A stretch of DNA of 64,000 nt from Amycolatopsis bullii (GTDB lineage: Bacteria; Actinomycetota; Actinomycetes; Mycobacteriales; Pseudonocardiaceae): contig NZ_BNAW01000024.1 in NCBI RefSeq assembly GCF_014654205.1, forward strand, positions 1 through 64,000, read 5' to 3'. A program made the position numbers and the translations under genes. Positions 52,883 to 62,203 of the stretch are shown piece by piece. Position 1 is the stretch's first letter, and every line of letters begins with the position of its first letter. The notes below the pieces were generated by a model, which saw only the letters and a list, made by a program, of their open reading frames with translations, made no database searches and had not been told where the DNA came from.

Positions 52883-53655
52883 AGCCGGCCCAGCGCGGCC
52901 AGGACGGGCTCCAGGACCTCGACTTCGCGAGGCGTGCCCACGCACTCCGTGATCCCCGCGCCGACGACCTCGAACCGGGCCAGCGCGTCCAGCTCGGACA
53001 CCAGCCGCTCGATCGTCCAGCCGTCCGGTTCCGGGTAGTTGAGCCCCGCGAACTCGCCGGGGTCCAGCACGTCGAGGTCCACGTGCACGTACAGCTTCTC
53101 CACACTCGCCCAAGCGTCGGCGGAGGTCACCGCCAGGCCGCGCGAAACCGCGGCCTCTTCCTCCGGGTCGAACACGCGCGTCCCGGCGAGGAGCACCCGG
53201 CCGGGCTCCAAGGCCGGCGAAGCCGCGAACTCCGGGTCGCCGTCGCCGAGCAGCGAGCGCAGCACCATCCCGTGGAACGCCCCCGACGGCGACGACTCCG
53301 CCGTGTTGAGGTCCGGGTGGGCGTCGAACCACGCCACGCCCAGGCCGGGCCCGCGCCGGAACCGCGCGACCCCGATCGGGATCAGCTCGACACCGCAGTC
53401 GCCGCCGACCGTCAGGACCGGGCCGCCCGGGGCCTCGAGGGCGGCCAGCTGGGCCGCCCGGTTCTCGCCGGTGAGGACGGCGCGCGAGGCGATCCCACGG
53501 TCCACTTCGGACACCGCGCGCGTCTGCCGGACGTGGTGGACGGGCCGGCCGAGCACGTGCCCGGCCAGCTCCGCGAGCGCCAGGCAGCCGTCCGGCAGCT
53601 CCGCCGCGCGCGGCCCCACCGCGCCCTGTCGTTGCGGTACCGCGTTGATCAGCAT
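52864..53655 (-). CDS. Arginase/agmatinase-family ureohydrolase
   Basis: 263 aa from ATG at 53655. Binuclear manganese motifs: VGGDCGVELIPIG, GVAWFDAHPDLNT and LYVHVDLDVLDP. Could hydrolyse arginine or a related guanidino compound; the usual pattern does not separate arginase from agmatinase here. It is downstream of pyc on the same strand, but a large palindrome separates them. Confidence 0.92.
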   Translation of the reverse strand: MLINAVPQRQGAVGPRAAELPDGCLALAELAGHVLGRPVHHVRQTRAVSEVDRGIASRAVLTGENRAAQLAALEAPGGPVLTVGGDCGVELIPIGVARFRRGPGLGVAWFDAHPDLNTAESSPSGAFHGMVLRSLLGDGDPEFAASPALEPGRVLLAGTRVFDPEEEAAVSRGLAVTSADAWASVEKLYVHVDLDVLDPGEFAGLNYPEPDGWTIERLVSELDALARFEVVGAGITECVGTPREVEVLEPVLAALGRLLVSGK

Positions 53656-53685
53656 CCGCCGAGCGTATCCGCTCACCGCAACGCG

Positions 53686-53732
53686 GTGAATGACTCATTC
53701 CTGGCGTCCGGCGCCAGGAATGAGTCATTCAC
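53686..53732. repeat. Perfect 21-bp-stem palindrome
   Basis: Arms of 21 bases beginning GTGAATGACTCATTCC and ending GGAATGAGTCATTCAC with a 5-base loop (TCCGG), between the arginase and pyc genes. The motif style is known from Amycolatopsis intergenic palindromes; it could also terminate transcription. Confidence 0.85.
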
Positions 53733-53739
53733 TGCCGTC

Positions 53740-56700
53740 TCACTCGAGGACCAGCAGGAGGTCGCCGCCTTCGACCTGCTGCACCGCAGTGATCGCCCGC
53801 CTGGCCACCTTGCCGCCGGTGGACGCGGTGATCGAGGCCTCCATCTTCATCGCCTCGATCGTCGCGACCGTCGCGCCGGCCTCGACCGTGTCGCCCTCGG
53901 CGACCTGCAACGTCACCACCCCCGCGAACGGCGCCGCGATCTGCTTCGGGTTGCCCTTCTCGGCCTTCTCCGTCGCCGGGACGTCCGAGGCGATCGAGCG
54001 GTCGCGGATCTGGATCGGGCGCAGCTGGCCGTTCAGCGTCGACATCACCGTGCGGACGCCGCGCTCGTCGGCCTCGCCGATGGCCTCCAGCTCGATGAGC
54101 AGCCGCACGCCCGGCTCGAGGTCGACCGGGTACTCCTCCCCCGGGCGCAGCCCGTAGAAGAAGTCCTTGCTGGCCAGCACCGAGGTGTCGCCGTAGGCCT
54201 CGCGGTGCGCCTCGAACTCCTTCGTCGGCCCGGGGAACAGCAGCCGGTTCAGCGTCCGGCGCGGTTCCGCCGCCAGCGCGGCCCGATCCTCTTCGGACAG
54301 TTCGACGACGGGCTTCGCGGCCGCGCGGCCCTCCAGGGCCTTGGTGCGGAACGGCTCCGGCCAGCCACCGGGCGGGTCGCCCAGCTCGCCGCGCAGGAAG
54401 CCGATCACCGAGTCGGGGATGTCGAACTTGTTCGGCTCGGCCTCGAAGTCGGCCGGCGAGACGCCCGCGCCGACCAGGTGCAGCGCGAGGTCGCCGACGA
54501 CCTTCGACGACGGCGTCACCTTCACCAGGTGGCCGAGGATCTTGTCCGCGGCGGCGTACATCGCCTCGATGTCCTCGAACCGGTCGCCCAGTCCCAGCGC
54601 GATGGCCTGGGTGCGCAGGTTCGACAGCTGCCCGCCGGGGATCTCGTGGTCGTAGACGCGCCCGGTCGGCGACGCGAGCCCGGCCTCGAAAGGCGCGTAG
54701 ATCTTGCGCACGCTCTCCCAGTACGGCTCCAGGTCACCGATCGCCCGCAGGTCCAGACCCGTGGTGCGCGCGGAGTGGTCGGTGGCCGCCACGATCGACG
54801 ACAGCGACGGCTGCGACGTCGTGCCCGCCATCGACGAGACCGCGCCGTCGACGGCGTCCGCGCCCGCGTTGATCGCCGCGAGGTAGGTGGCCAGCTGGCC
54901 GCCCGCGGTGTCGTGGGTGTGGATGTGCACCGGCAGGTCGAACTCCTTGCGCAGCGCGGTGACCAGCTTGGTCGCCGCGGGCGCGCGCAGCAGCCCGGCC
55001 ATGTCTTTGATCGCCAGGACGTGCGCCCCGGCGCCGACGATCTGCTCGGCCAGCTTGAGGTAGTAGTCGAGCGTGTAGAGCTTCTCGCCCGGGTCGGACA
55101 GGTCCGAGGTGTAGCAGAGCGCCACCTCGGCGACGGCGGACCCGGTCTCGCGCACGGCTTCGATGGCCGGGCGCATCTGCTCGACGTCGTTGAGCGCGTC
55201 GAAGATCCGGAAGATGTCGATGCCGGTCTTCGTGGCCTCCTCGACGAAGGCGGTGGTCACCTCGGTGGGGTACGGCGTGTACCCGACGGTGTTGCGCCCG
55301 CGCAGCAGCATCTGCAGGCAGATGTTGGGCACGGCCTCGCGCAGCGCGGCCAGCCGCTCCCACGGGTCCTCGGCGAGGAACCGCAGCGCGACGTCGTAGG
55401 TGGCGCCGCCCCAGCACTCCAGCGACAGCAGCTCCGGCAGCGTGTTCGCGACGACCGGCGCCACGGCGAGGAGGTCCTTCGACCGGACGCGGGTGGCGAG
55501 CAGCGACTGGTGGGCGTCGCGGAACGTCGTGTCGGTGACGCCGATGTGCGGCGACTCCCGCAGCCAGCGCGCGAACCCGGCCGGGCCCAGCTCGACGAGC
55601 TTCTGCTTGGAGCCCGGCGCCGGCTGGGCGTCCTTCGGGAGCTTCGGCAGCTTGAGCGTGGCGTCCGGCGTCTTCGGGCGCTCGCCGTGCGGCTTGTTGA
55701 CCGTCTGGTCGGCGAGGTAGGTCAGCAGCTTCGTGCCGCGGTCGGCGGAGGTGCGCGCGGTGAGCAGGTGCGGACGTTCTTCGATGAACGACGTCGTGAC
55801 GCGGCCGGCGCGGAAGTCCGGGTCGTCGAGGACGGCCTGCAGGAACGGGATGTTCGTGGCGACCCCGCGGATCCGGAACTCGGCGACGGCGCGGCGCGCG
55901 CGGCCGACGGCGGTCTTGAAGTCGCGGCCGCGGCAGGTGAGCTTGACCAGCAGCGAGTCGAAGTGGGCGCTGATCTCGGTGCCGGAGAAGGCGGTGCCGC
56001 CGTCGAGCCGGATGCCCGAGCCGCCCGGCGAGCGGTAGGCGGAGATCATCCCGGTGTCCGGGCGGAAGCCGTTGGCCGGGTCCTCGGTGGTGATGCGGCA
56101 CTGCAGGGCGGCGCCGCGCAGGTAGATCTTGTCCTGGCTCAGGCCGAGGTCGTCGAGGGTCTCGCCGGAGGCGATCCGCAGCTGCGACTGCACGAGGTCG
56201 ACGTCGGTGACCTCTTCGGTGACCGTGTGCTCGACCTGGATGCGCGGGTTCATCTCGATGAAGACGTGCTTGCCCTGCTTGTCGAGCAGGAACTCGACGG
56301 TGCCGGCGTTGCGGTAGCCGATCTGGCGGGCGAACTTGACGGCGTCCGCGCAGATGCGGTCGCGCAGCTCGGGGTCGAGGTTCGGCGCCGGAGCGAGCTC
56401 GACGACCTTCTGGTGGCGCCGCTGCACCGAGCAGTCGCGCTCGTAGAGGTGGATGACGTTGCCGGCGCCGTCGGCGAGGATCTGCACCTCGATGTGCCGC
56501 GGCTCGACGACGGCCTTCTCCAGGAAGACGGTGGGATCGCCGAAGGCGGACTCGGCCTCGCGCGCGGCGGCCTCGATGGACTCGCGCAGTAGGGCGGGGT
56601 CCTCGACCCGGCGCATCCCGCGCCCGCCACCCCCGGCGACGGCCTTGACGAAGACCGGGAAGCCGAGGTCTTCGGCCGCGGCGACCAGCGCGTCGATGTC

Positions 56701-57117
56701 ACTGGAGGGCTCGGACGACCCCAGCACGGGCACGCCGGCCTCGCGCGCGGCCTTGACCGCGCGAGCCTTGTTACCGGTCAGTTCGAGAATGTCGGCGCTC
56801 GGCCCGACGAAGGTGATGCCCGCTTCCTCGCACGCGCGCGCGAGATCGGGGTTCTCGGAGAGGAAGCCGTAGCCGGGGTAGACGGCATCGGCTTTCGCCT
56901 TCTTGGCGGCGGCGACGATCTCGTCGACCGAGAGGTAGGCGCGCACGGGGTGACCGGGTTCGCCGATCTCGTACGCCTCGTCGGCCTTCAGCCGGTGCAG
57001 CGAGTTGCGGTCTTCGTGCGGAAACACGGCAACCGTGCCGGCACCGAGTTCGTAGCCGGCGCGGAACGCCCGGATCGCGATCTCCCCGCGGTTGGCCACC
57101 AGAACCTTGCGGAACAT
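53740..57117 (-). CDS. pyc: Pyruvate carboxylase
   Basis: 1125 aa from ATG at 57117, the family N-terminus FRKVLVANRGEIAIRAF. Biotin carboxylase domain (residues 1-450, ATP-grasp GGGGRGMR and ERDCSVQRRHQKVVE), carboxyltransferase TIM barrel (residues about 530-800, DTTFRDAHQSLLATR and KDMAGLLRAP) and C-terminal biotinyl domain with AMKMEASI. Converts pyruvate to oxaloacetate with bicarbonate and ATP. Conserved neighbour of rsmD in mycobacteria; here a 28-kb block lies between them. Confidence 0.97.
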   Translation of the reverse strand: MFRKVLVANRGEIAIRAFRAGYELGAGTVAVFPHEDRNSLHRLKADEAYEIGEPGHPVRAYLSVDEIVAAAKKAKADAVYPGYGFLSENPDLARACEEAGITFVGPSADILELTGNKARAVKAAREAGVPVLGSSEPSSDIDALVAAAEDLGFPVFVKAVAGGGGRGMRRVEDPALLRESIEAAAREAESAFGDPTVFLEKAVVEPRHIEVQILADGAGNVIHLYERDCSVQRRHQKVVELAPAPNLDPELRDRICADAVKFARQIGYRNAGTVEFLLDKQGKHVFIEMNPRIQVEHTVTEEVTDVDLVQSQLRIASGETLDDLGLSQDKIYLRGAALQCRITTEDPANGFRPDTGMISAYRSPGGSGIRLDGGTAFSGTEISAHFDSLLVKLTCRGRDFKTAVGRARRAVAEFRIRGVATNIPFLQAVLDDPDFRAGRVTTSFIEERPHLLTARTSADRGTKLLTYLADQTVNKPHGERPKTPDATLKLPKLPKDAQPAPGSKQKLVELGPAGFARWLRESPHIGVTDTTFRDAHQSLLATRVRSKDLLAVAPVVANTLPELLSLECWGGATYDVALRFLAEDPWERLAALREAVPNICLQMLLRGRNTVGYTPYPTEVTTAFVEEATKTGIDIFRIFDALNDVEQMRPAIEAVRETGSAVAEVALCYTSDLSDPGEKLYTLDYYLKLAEQIVGAGAHVLAIKDMAGLLRAPAATKLVTALRKEFDLPVHIHTHDTAGGQLATYLAAINAGADAVDGAVSSMAGTTSQPSLSSIVAATDHSARTTGLDLRAIGDLEPYWESVRKIYAPFEAGLASPTGRVYDHEIPGGQLSNLRTQAIALGLGDRFEDIEAMYAAADKILGHLVKVTPSSKVVGDLALHLVGAGVSPADFEAEPNKFDIPDSVIGFLRGELGDPPGGWPEPFRTKALEGRAAAKPVVELSEEDRAALAAEPRRTLNRLLFPGPTKEFEAHREAYGDTSVLASKDFFYGLRPGEEYPVDLEPGVRLLIELEAIGEADERGVRTVMSTLNGQLRPIQIRDRSIASDVPATEKAEKGNPKQIAAPFAGVVTLQVAEGDTVEAGATVATIEAMKMEASITASTGGKVARRAITAVQQVEGGDLLLVLE

Positions 57118-57230
57118 GCCCGGTCCTTCCCTCTTGGATCGGTAAGTCAACGCACGTTACCCGGTTCTTCCCGCTCTGCGGGAGTTCAGTCCCGGGTGAT
57201 GGACATCATGCGGACCAGGAGGTTCAGTGG

Positions 57231-57449
57231 TCACCCCTGGTGGCAGTCCTCGACGACACCTCGGCGCACGGTCAGCCGGATGCGGTTCGGCTTGAGCTCC
57301 AGGGTGACCCACGGGTTCCGTTCGAGGTCCACGACCTGCACCAGGAAGCCGTCGCGCTCGCAGCGCTCCCTGGCGTCCTCGGTCGTCCGGCCGACCAGTT
57401 CGGCCAGGTCGAACGAAGGCTTCCGGCGGTCGAACGGGAACCCGGGCAC
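57231..57449 (-). CDS. Putative peptidase inhibitor I78-like small protein
   Basis: 72 aa from GTG at 57449 with an excellent AGGAGG site six bases ahead. Residues about 13-70 match the inhibitor I78 pattern: LAELVGRTTEDARERCERD, a VVDL turn, then LELKPNRIRLTVRRGVVEDC, where PNR and the final Cys are characteristic. No signal peptide. It is the next same-strand gene after the subtilase and caspase, so it could inhibit one of them, but a 318-base gap intervenes. The frame is open upstream, though without another start signal. Confidence 0.7.
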   Translation of the reverse strand: MPGFPFDRRKPSFDLAELVGRTTEDARERCERDGFLVQVVDLERNPWVTLELKPNRIRLTVRRGVVEDCHQG

Positions 57450-57767
57450 GGCGCACCTCCTCCGGACCAGCTTCCCGGAGTCCGGCCCCGGCCGCCAGAC
57501 GGCGGGCAGAGCAACCGGAGGTGCGGACGTCCTCGAGCAACGCGACCTTGTCCCGGCTCGGGTGCCCAAAACTTGCCCGGCGCGGAAACGGTCTGCCGCC
57601 GCTCACGCGCCGTGCCCCCGCATACCGACGGCTTCCGAGCATCGCCCACCCTCCCAGGGGGACCGTCCCCGTCTTCAGCCTATCGGACCCGCTGGACACA
57701 GAATCCGGAAAAGCCGCAGATCAGACCACTTGCCCACACCCCGCCGACATTGTGGACAACCCGCAGC
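57450..57767 (-). promoter_or_regulatory. Intergenic region carrying element copy 2 (DnaA-box-like pair, hairpin leader)
   Basis: No gene is visible in this 318-base gap. At 57640-57759 it carries the second copy of the 22.5-kb element. On the minus strand: TTGTCCACA (57759-57751), a 12-base spacer, TGTGGGCAA (57738-57730), TGCGGCTTTTCCGG, GATAGGCTGAAG and the GGGGACGGTCCCC hairpin. Transcription would run toward the I78-like gene. Confidence 0.6.
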
Positions 57768-58652
57768 TCACCCTCCCGGCGGCGCATAGAGCAACCGGTT
57801 CGCCGTCCCGTCCGGAACGCCCTTGAGCACGTCCGGCGTCGCGGCGCGGACCAGGGCGTCGTCGACCTGCGCCGGCGTGTCCTCCGGGTGCCGGGCCCGG
57901 TACAACGCCGCCACCCCGGCCGCGAAGGCCGCCGCCATCGACGTCCCCGACTCCGGGCCCGCGCCCGTTCCGCCCGCGATCGGGGCCGGGATGTCGGCGC
58001 CCGGCGCGTACAGGTCGACCTCCTGCCCCGAGTTCGACGTCTTGTCGGGACGGTCCTGGGCGTCGGAGGCCGCGACCGTCAGCGCCTCCGGCACGCGGCC
58101 CGGCGAGAAACCGCTCGCGTCGGCCGACTCGCTGCCCGCCGGCACCGCGATCGGCACCACCGTCGCCAGCCGCCGAACCGCCGAGTCGAGCTGGTCGTTC
58201 GGCGCCCCGCCGATGCCGAGGAGGGCGACCGCGGGCTGCTGGGCGTTCTGCGCGACCCAGTCGATTCCCGCGATGATCTGGTCGGTCGTGCCGCCGCCGT
58301 CCTTGTCGAGCACCCGCACCGGCACGATCTGCGCGCCCTTCGCCACGCCGTAGTCCTTGCCCGCGGCGATGCCCGCGAGGCGGGTGCCGTGGCCGTTCAG
58401 GTCCGAGGTGTCGGAACCGCCGTTGAGGAAGTCGCGCCCGGGTGCGACGCGGCCCTGGAAGTCGGGGTGCTTCGCGTCGACGCCGCTGTCGATCACGTAG
58501 ATCGTGACGCCCGAGCCGTCACTCGCGTAGTGGTAGGCGTGGTCGAGGCCGGTCCGCTGGTCGATCCGGTCGAGCCCCCAGCTGGGCGGATCGGGCTGCA
58601 CCCCACCGCCGGAGACGGCGAGCGCGGCGACGGCCGCGAGAAGCATCCTCAT
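57768..58652 (-). CDS. Secreted subtilisin-like serine protease (S8), substituted oxyanion-hole residue
   Basis: 294 aa from ATG at 58652; TTG at 58688 is an alternative. Signal peptide residues about 1-17, short pro-region (WGLDRIDQRTGLDHAYHY), then a subtilase domain. Triad: D55 in VIDSGVD, H88 in NGHGTRLAG, S238 in SGTSMAAAFAAG. The oxyanion-hole Asn of subtilisins is Ser174 here (AVPAGSESADASGFSP), which should lower but not necessarily abolish activity. No C-terminal anchor, unlike mycosins. Lies 37 bases downstream of the caspase gene. Confidence 0.9.
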   Translation of the reverse strand: MRMLLAAVAALAVSGGGVQPDPPSWGLDRIDQRTGLDHAYHYASDGSGVTIYVIDSGVDAKHPDFQGRVAPGRDFLNGGSDTSDLNGHGTRLAGIAAGKDYGVAKGAQIVPVRVLDKDGGGTTDQIIAGIDWVAQNAQQPAVALLGIGGAPNDQLDSAVRRLATVVPIAVPAGSESADASGFSPGRVPEALTVAASDAQDRPDKTSNSGQEVDLYAPGADIPAPIAGGTGAGPESGTSMAAAFAAGVAALYRARHPEDTPAQVDDALVRAATPDVLKGVPDGTANRLLYAPPGG

Positions 58653-58689
58653 GATCGTCGTGGTACCCCTGCGCGTCCCGAACGACAAC

Positions 58690-60990
58690 TCAGGGCCGTC
58701 GCCCGTTCGGCTGATTCCGCACGGCGAGCACCACGGCGTCGAGCACCAGCAGGACGAGGGCGGCCACCACCATCGCCTGCCCCAGGGAGGTCTTGGAGCC
58801 GTACTCCTCGATGGCGCCGAACGTCGGTGCGAGCACTCCCGACAGCCCGGCGGTCCCGGCGGCCAGTACCACCGCGGCGACCCGGCGCGGGCGCAGCACC
58901 GCGGCGAACGCCGGCAGGGCGACGAAGAGCACCGCGCCGAGGCGGAAGTAGGCCGCCGCCCGCCCGCCCAGGCTGGAGTCGTACTCCGTCAGCTCGGACA
59001 GCTGGAGGAGGAAGCCGGTGGCGACGACGACGCCGAGCGCGATCGCTGCCCACGCCTCCCAGCCCGGCCTCTTGCCGAACCCGAACGGGACGCGCGGGTC
59101 ACGGGCCGACGCCACCACGGCGAGCACACCGGCGGTCACCAGCCCGCCATGAGCGATCATTTCGACGACGAAGCCCGCCTGCAGATCGGTCTCCGAACCG
59201 GACGACGAGAGGGTGATCAGCTCGCCGATGAAGCGCAGCAGACCGAACAGCGCCGCGAAACCGACACCGGCCAGCAGCGCGGGACCGGCTTGTCCCCTCG
59301 CCCGCGGGGCGAGGGCCACCACACCGGCGAGGGCACCGCACACCGCGACCACCCCGACGGAGAACGGCATGCCGGGGCGGTACTCGGCGAGGCTGTACTC
59401 GTAGCGGTAGGGCATGGCCAGACCGGACAAGGCGAAGAGCGCCCCGATGATCGAGACGATCGCGGCCGCCCCGGCCAGGCCACCCGGAGCAGCGGCTCCG
59501 CGCTCAGCCGCACCGGCCACGGGTTCCTCAGCCTGTCCCGGTGTGGCGGGCGGCTTCACCGGCTCGGCTGCCACCGCCGGACCGGGCCCCTGAACCAGCT
59601 GCGGCGCAGGCCGGCGCCGGGGGCCGGATTCCGCGTCGGCGGTCGCCCGGCCGGGTTCCGCCGCCTCCGGCCCGGTCTCCCGGGCCGGCTCCGGCTCCAC
59701 ATCCGCTCCCGGCGCCGGATCCGGCTGCCCCTTCTCGACCGGCACCGGCACCGGCACCGGCTCCGGCCGGGCCTCGATCTCCACCGCCACGACCGTCTCC
59801 CCGGTCGGCCCGCTCACCACCACCTTCCCGCGCCGCTCCCCCGCCTCCCCCGCCGTCACGGAAAGCGAAGCTCCGCCCGCGACCTCGCTCACCGCGATCC
59901 ACGAATGCGACGCCTCGAACCGCACCTCCCTGGCCACCGGCGGCCCCAGCGGCCGCAGCGACGCCGAGGCCGACGAGCCCGGCGCAGCCGACAAGCGCAC
60001 CGACGGCGTGTCCACCCGCACCACCGCGGACGACATCGCCTCCGCTGCCGCCGCGGCCACGTGCTCGATGTCCGTCGATGCCATCGCGCGGAGGGCCTCG
60101 AACGCCCCCACCGCCACCGGGAGATTCGCGCTCGAGAGCCGCCGCCGGAGTTCCGCCACCGCGCCCAGCCTGGTGAACGGGTTCTCCGCCCCGATCGCCG
60201 CCGCCAGGTCCGGGGGGATCGGGGACGGCTTGATGCGACGGCGCCGGCTCTTCGCCAGGTACAGCTCGCCCTGCATCTCGATGTCGCGGCTCGGCGTCTG
60301 CTTCGGGTTGCGCTCGCGGACCCGGTCGAACAAGTACTCGTACAGCTCGCCCAGTGCGATCCAGCCGTCCTCGTCGCGGTCCGCTTCGCCCGTGCGCAGG
60401 CCCTCCACCAGCGCCGCGGTGAACACCGACGGCTGGGCCGGCCCGTCCGAGGCCAGCGTCGCGCCCTCGAACGCGTACTCGATCGAATTCGACGCCGTGA
60501 TGACCGCCCGGCCGCGGCCGCCGCGGAAGCTGTCGAGCACGTTCGCCTCGCCCGACGCCCGGACCGCCACGCCCTGGCTGAACGCCCCGCCGTAGCAGCA
60601 GTCCAGCAGCAGGACGATGCTGCGCGAGCGGCTCTGCCGGATGCACTGCTGCACGAACTCCGCGGACACCGCCGTCGACCGCAGGCGGTCCGGCCGCGTG
60701 TTGCGGGCGGCGAAGTACAGCCCGCCCGCGTCGTCCTTGAGACCGTGGCAAGAAAAGTGCAGCAGCAGGACGTCGTCGGGTTTGCCCTCGAGACAGAGGT
60801 CCTCGATCTCCGCCTGCACCACGTGCGCGGTCTCGTTCCGCACGACGGACACGGCGAAGTCGCTGATCGCCCGGTCGGCGAGCACCCCGGCCAGGGCGTC
60901 GGCGTCCGCCGCGGGCGAGCCCAGCCGCTGCAGCCCCGCGTTGTCGTACTCGCCGTTGGCGACGATCAGCGCGCGCCTCCGCCCGGCCAT
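58690..60990 (-). CDS. Caspase-like (peptidase C14) protein with multi-helix membrane domain
   Basis: 766 aa. N-terminal caspase domain (residues 1-240) with catalytic His82 in HFSCHGLKDD and Cys132 in LLLDCCYGG. Residues about 250-400 hold a beta-rich linker (GASLSVTAGEAGERRGKVVV); residues about 400-500 are Pro/Glu/Ala-rich; from about 505 there are roughly seven membrane helices (IVSIIGALFALSGLAMPY, VGVVAVCGALAGVVALAP, AAYFRLGAVLFVALPAFAA, AMVVAALVLLVLDAVVLAV). Thus a cytoplasmic caspase tethered to the membrane. Prokaryotic caspases often execute abortive infection or stress responses. No obvious ribosome site before the ATG. Confidence 0.9.
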   Translation of the reverse strand: MAGRRRALIVANGEYDNAGLQRLGSPAADADALAGVLADRAISDFAVSVVRNETAHVVQAEIEDLCLEGKPDDVLLLHFSCHGLKDDAGGLYFAARNTRPDRLRSTAVSAEFVQQCIRQSRSRSIVLLLDCCYGGAFSQGVAVRASGEANVLDSFRGGRGRAVITASNSIEYAFEGATLASDGPAQPSVFTAALVEGLRTGEADRDEDGWIALGELYEYLFDRVRERNPKQTPSRDIEMQGELYLAKSRRRRIKPSPIPPDLAAAIGAENPFTRLGAVAELRRRLSSANLPVAVGAFEALRAMASTDIEHVAAAAAEAMSSAVVRVDTPSVRLSAAPGSSASASLRPLGPPVAREVRFEASHSWIAVSEVAGGASLSVTAGEAGERRGKVVVSGPTGETVVAVEIEARPEPVPVPVPVEKGQPDPAPGADVEPEPARETGPEAAEPGRATADAESGPRRRPAPQLVQGPGPAVAAEPVKPPATPGQAEEPVAGAAERGAAAPGGLAGAAAIVSIIGALFALSGLAMPYRYEYSLAEYRPGMPFSVGVVAVCGALAGVVALAPRARGQAGPALLAGVGFAALFGLLRFIGELITLSSSGSETDLQAGFVVEMIAHGGLVTAGVLAVVASARDPRVPFGFGKRPGWEAWAAIALGVVVATGFLLQLSELTEYDSSLGGRAAAYFRLGAVLFVALPAFAAVLRPRRVAAVVLAAGTAGLSGVLAPTFGAIEEYGSKTSLGQAMVVAALVLLVLDAVVLAVRNQPNGRRP

Positions 60991-61044
60991 ACTGGTAGGA
61001 AACGCCCGTGCAGCGCGTTACGACAAGCAGCCGAACGGGCACAC

Positions 61045-62172
61045 CTATTCAGGGGTGGACCGGAAAATCGTTTCCTGTTTCTCCAGGCACACCACCGCGT
61101 CGAACGCCGAAGCGACATCGACCGGAACGCCCATGTGCGCATGGCGGATTCCCGACGCCGCGGGCCGCGCGACCACGCACGGCGCCCGCGAAGCCAGCAC
61201 CGCCTCGACGCTGCCTTCCGCCGGATCTTCCAGGGTCTGCTCGAACATCCGGAACCCCAGCGGGAACGCCGGGTCGGGCGCCAGGCCGGTCGTCGTCCCG
61301 GAAACGGCGGTCAAAGCGAGCGCGAAATAGCGATTGCCGAGCTCCGCGGCCAGGTGCGTGCCCGCCGACGGCGCCGTCATGCCCGGCATCGGCGAGAACG
61401 GGACGCGCTGGAGGTGTCCGTTGTGGATCATCAGCACGATCTTCTCGCCGGGGAACTGCCGCCGCAGCAGCCGCACGGTGGCCGCCATGTAGGTGTCCCG
61501 CGACGAACTCTGCGGCTCGGGCGCGCGGCCCGCCATGAGCGCGTCGAGCTCCCGCAGGTACAGGTCGACGCGCAGGGCACCTTCCGCGTGGTGCGCCGCT
61601 TCGGGCGCCAGCGACTCCACGTGTCCTTTGAGGACGGTCAGCGCCACGGTGGCCGCGTCCCGCGCCGCGACGCTCAGCTCCCCGTACCGGCCCGGCGCGA
61701 CCGCGCTGCTCACCGACGCGTACGGTTCGCAGGCCGCCACCGCGTTGTCCACCAGGGCCACATTGGCGGGATCCACCCGCATCAGGACTTCGCGCACCGC
61801 CTGCAACGCCGGCATCGGAGACCCCGCCGAGCTCGGCACGTCGAGCCCGAAGAACCGGACCCCGCGGCCGCGCAGCCAGGTCACCATCTCGTGCACCTCG
61901 GCGGAGTCGCCGAGGCCGAAGGTGAAGCCGTCACGCGCGATGTCGGCGACCTCGCCCGGGCCGCCCTGCAGCCAGGCATCGACCAGGTGCCCCTCGGGGA
62001 AGCCGCCTTCGAACCCGAGCACGGTGAACCCGCACTCGGTGACGAGGTGGCGCAGGAGGCGGTCGCGCAGCACGCCGAACTCGCGGATGTGATGGTTGTT
62101 CTCGCCGATGGCGACGACTTCGGCGTCGCCGATCAGCTCGGCGATCTCGGCAACGTCGACGGTTCCTGTCAT
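61045..62172 (-). CDS. Erythromycin esterase-family protein
   Basis: 375 aa from ATG at 62172. Erythromycin esterase-like fold with conserved acidic/His residues: VVAIGENNHHIREFGVLRDR, VLGFEGGFPEGHLVDAWLQG and IVLMIHNGHLQR. EreA/EreB hydrolyse macrolide lactones; many actinobacterial homologs have unknown substrates. Divergent from a TetR gene, 31 bases apart, which suggests control by a small-molecule inducer. Downstream, after 54 bases, lies the caspase gene on the same strand. Confidence 0.9.
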   Translation of the reverse strand: MTGTVDVAEIAELIGDAEVVAIGENNHHIREFGVLRDRLLRHLVTECGFTVLGFEGGFPEGHLVDAWLQGGPGEVADIARDGFTFGLGDSAEVHEMVTWLRGRGVRFFGLDVPSSAGSPMPALQAVREVLMRVDPANVALVDNAVAACEPYASVSSAVAPGRYGELSVAARDAATVALTVLKGHVESLAPEAAHHAEGALRVDLYLRELDALMAGRAPEPQSSSRDTYMAATVRLLRRQFPGEKIVLMIHNGHLQRVPFSPMPGMTAPSAGTHLAAELGNRYFALALTAVSGTTTGLAPDPAFPLGFRMFEQTLEDPAEGSVEAVLASRAPCVVARPAASGIRHAHMGVPVDVASAFDAVVCLEKQETIFRSTPE

Positions 62173-62203
62173 ACTGGGCACACTAACGCAACAGGAGTAG
62201 CAG

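Noticed and set aside
52519..56592. A 1357-aa plus-strand open frame across pyc and the arginase gene
   Set aside because: Antisense shadow of pyruvate carboxylase with no family resemblance.
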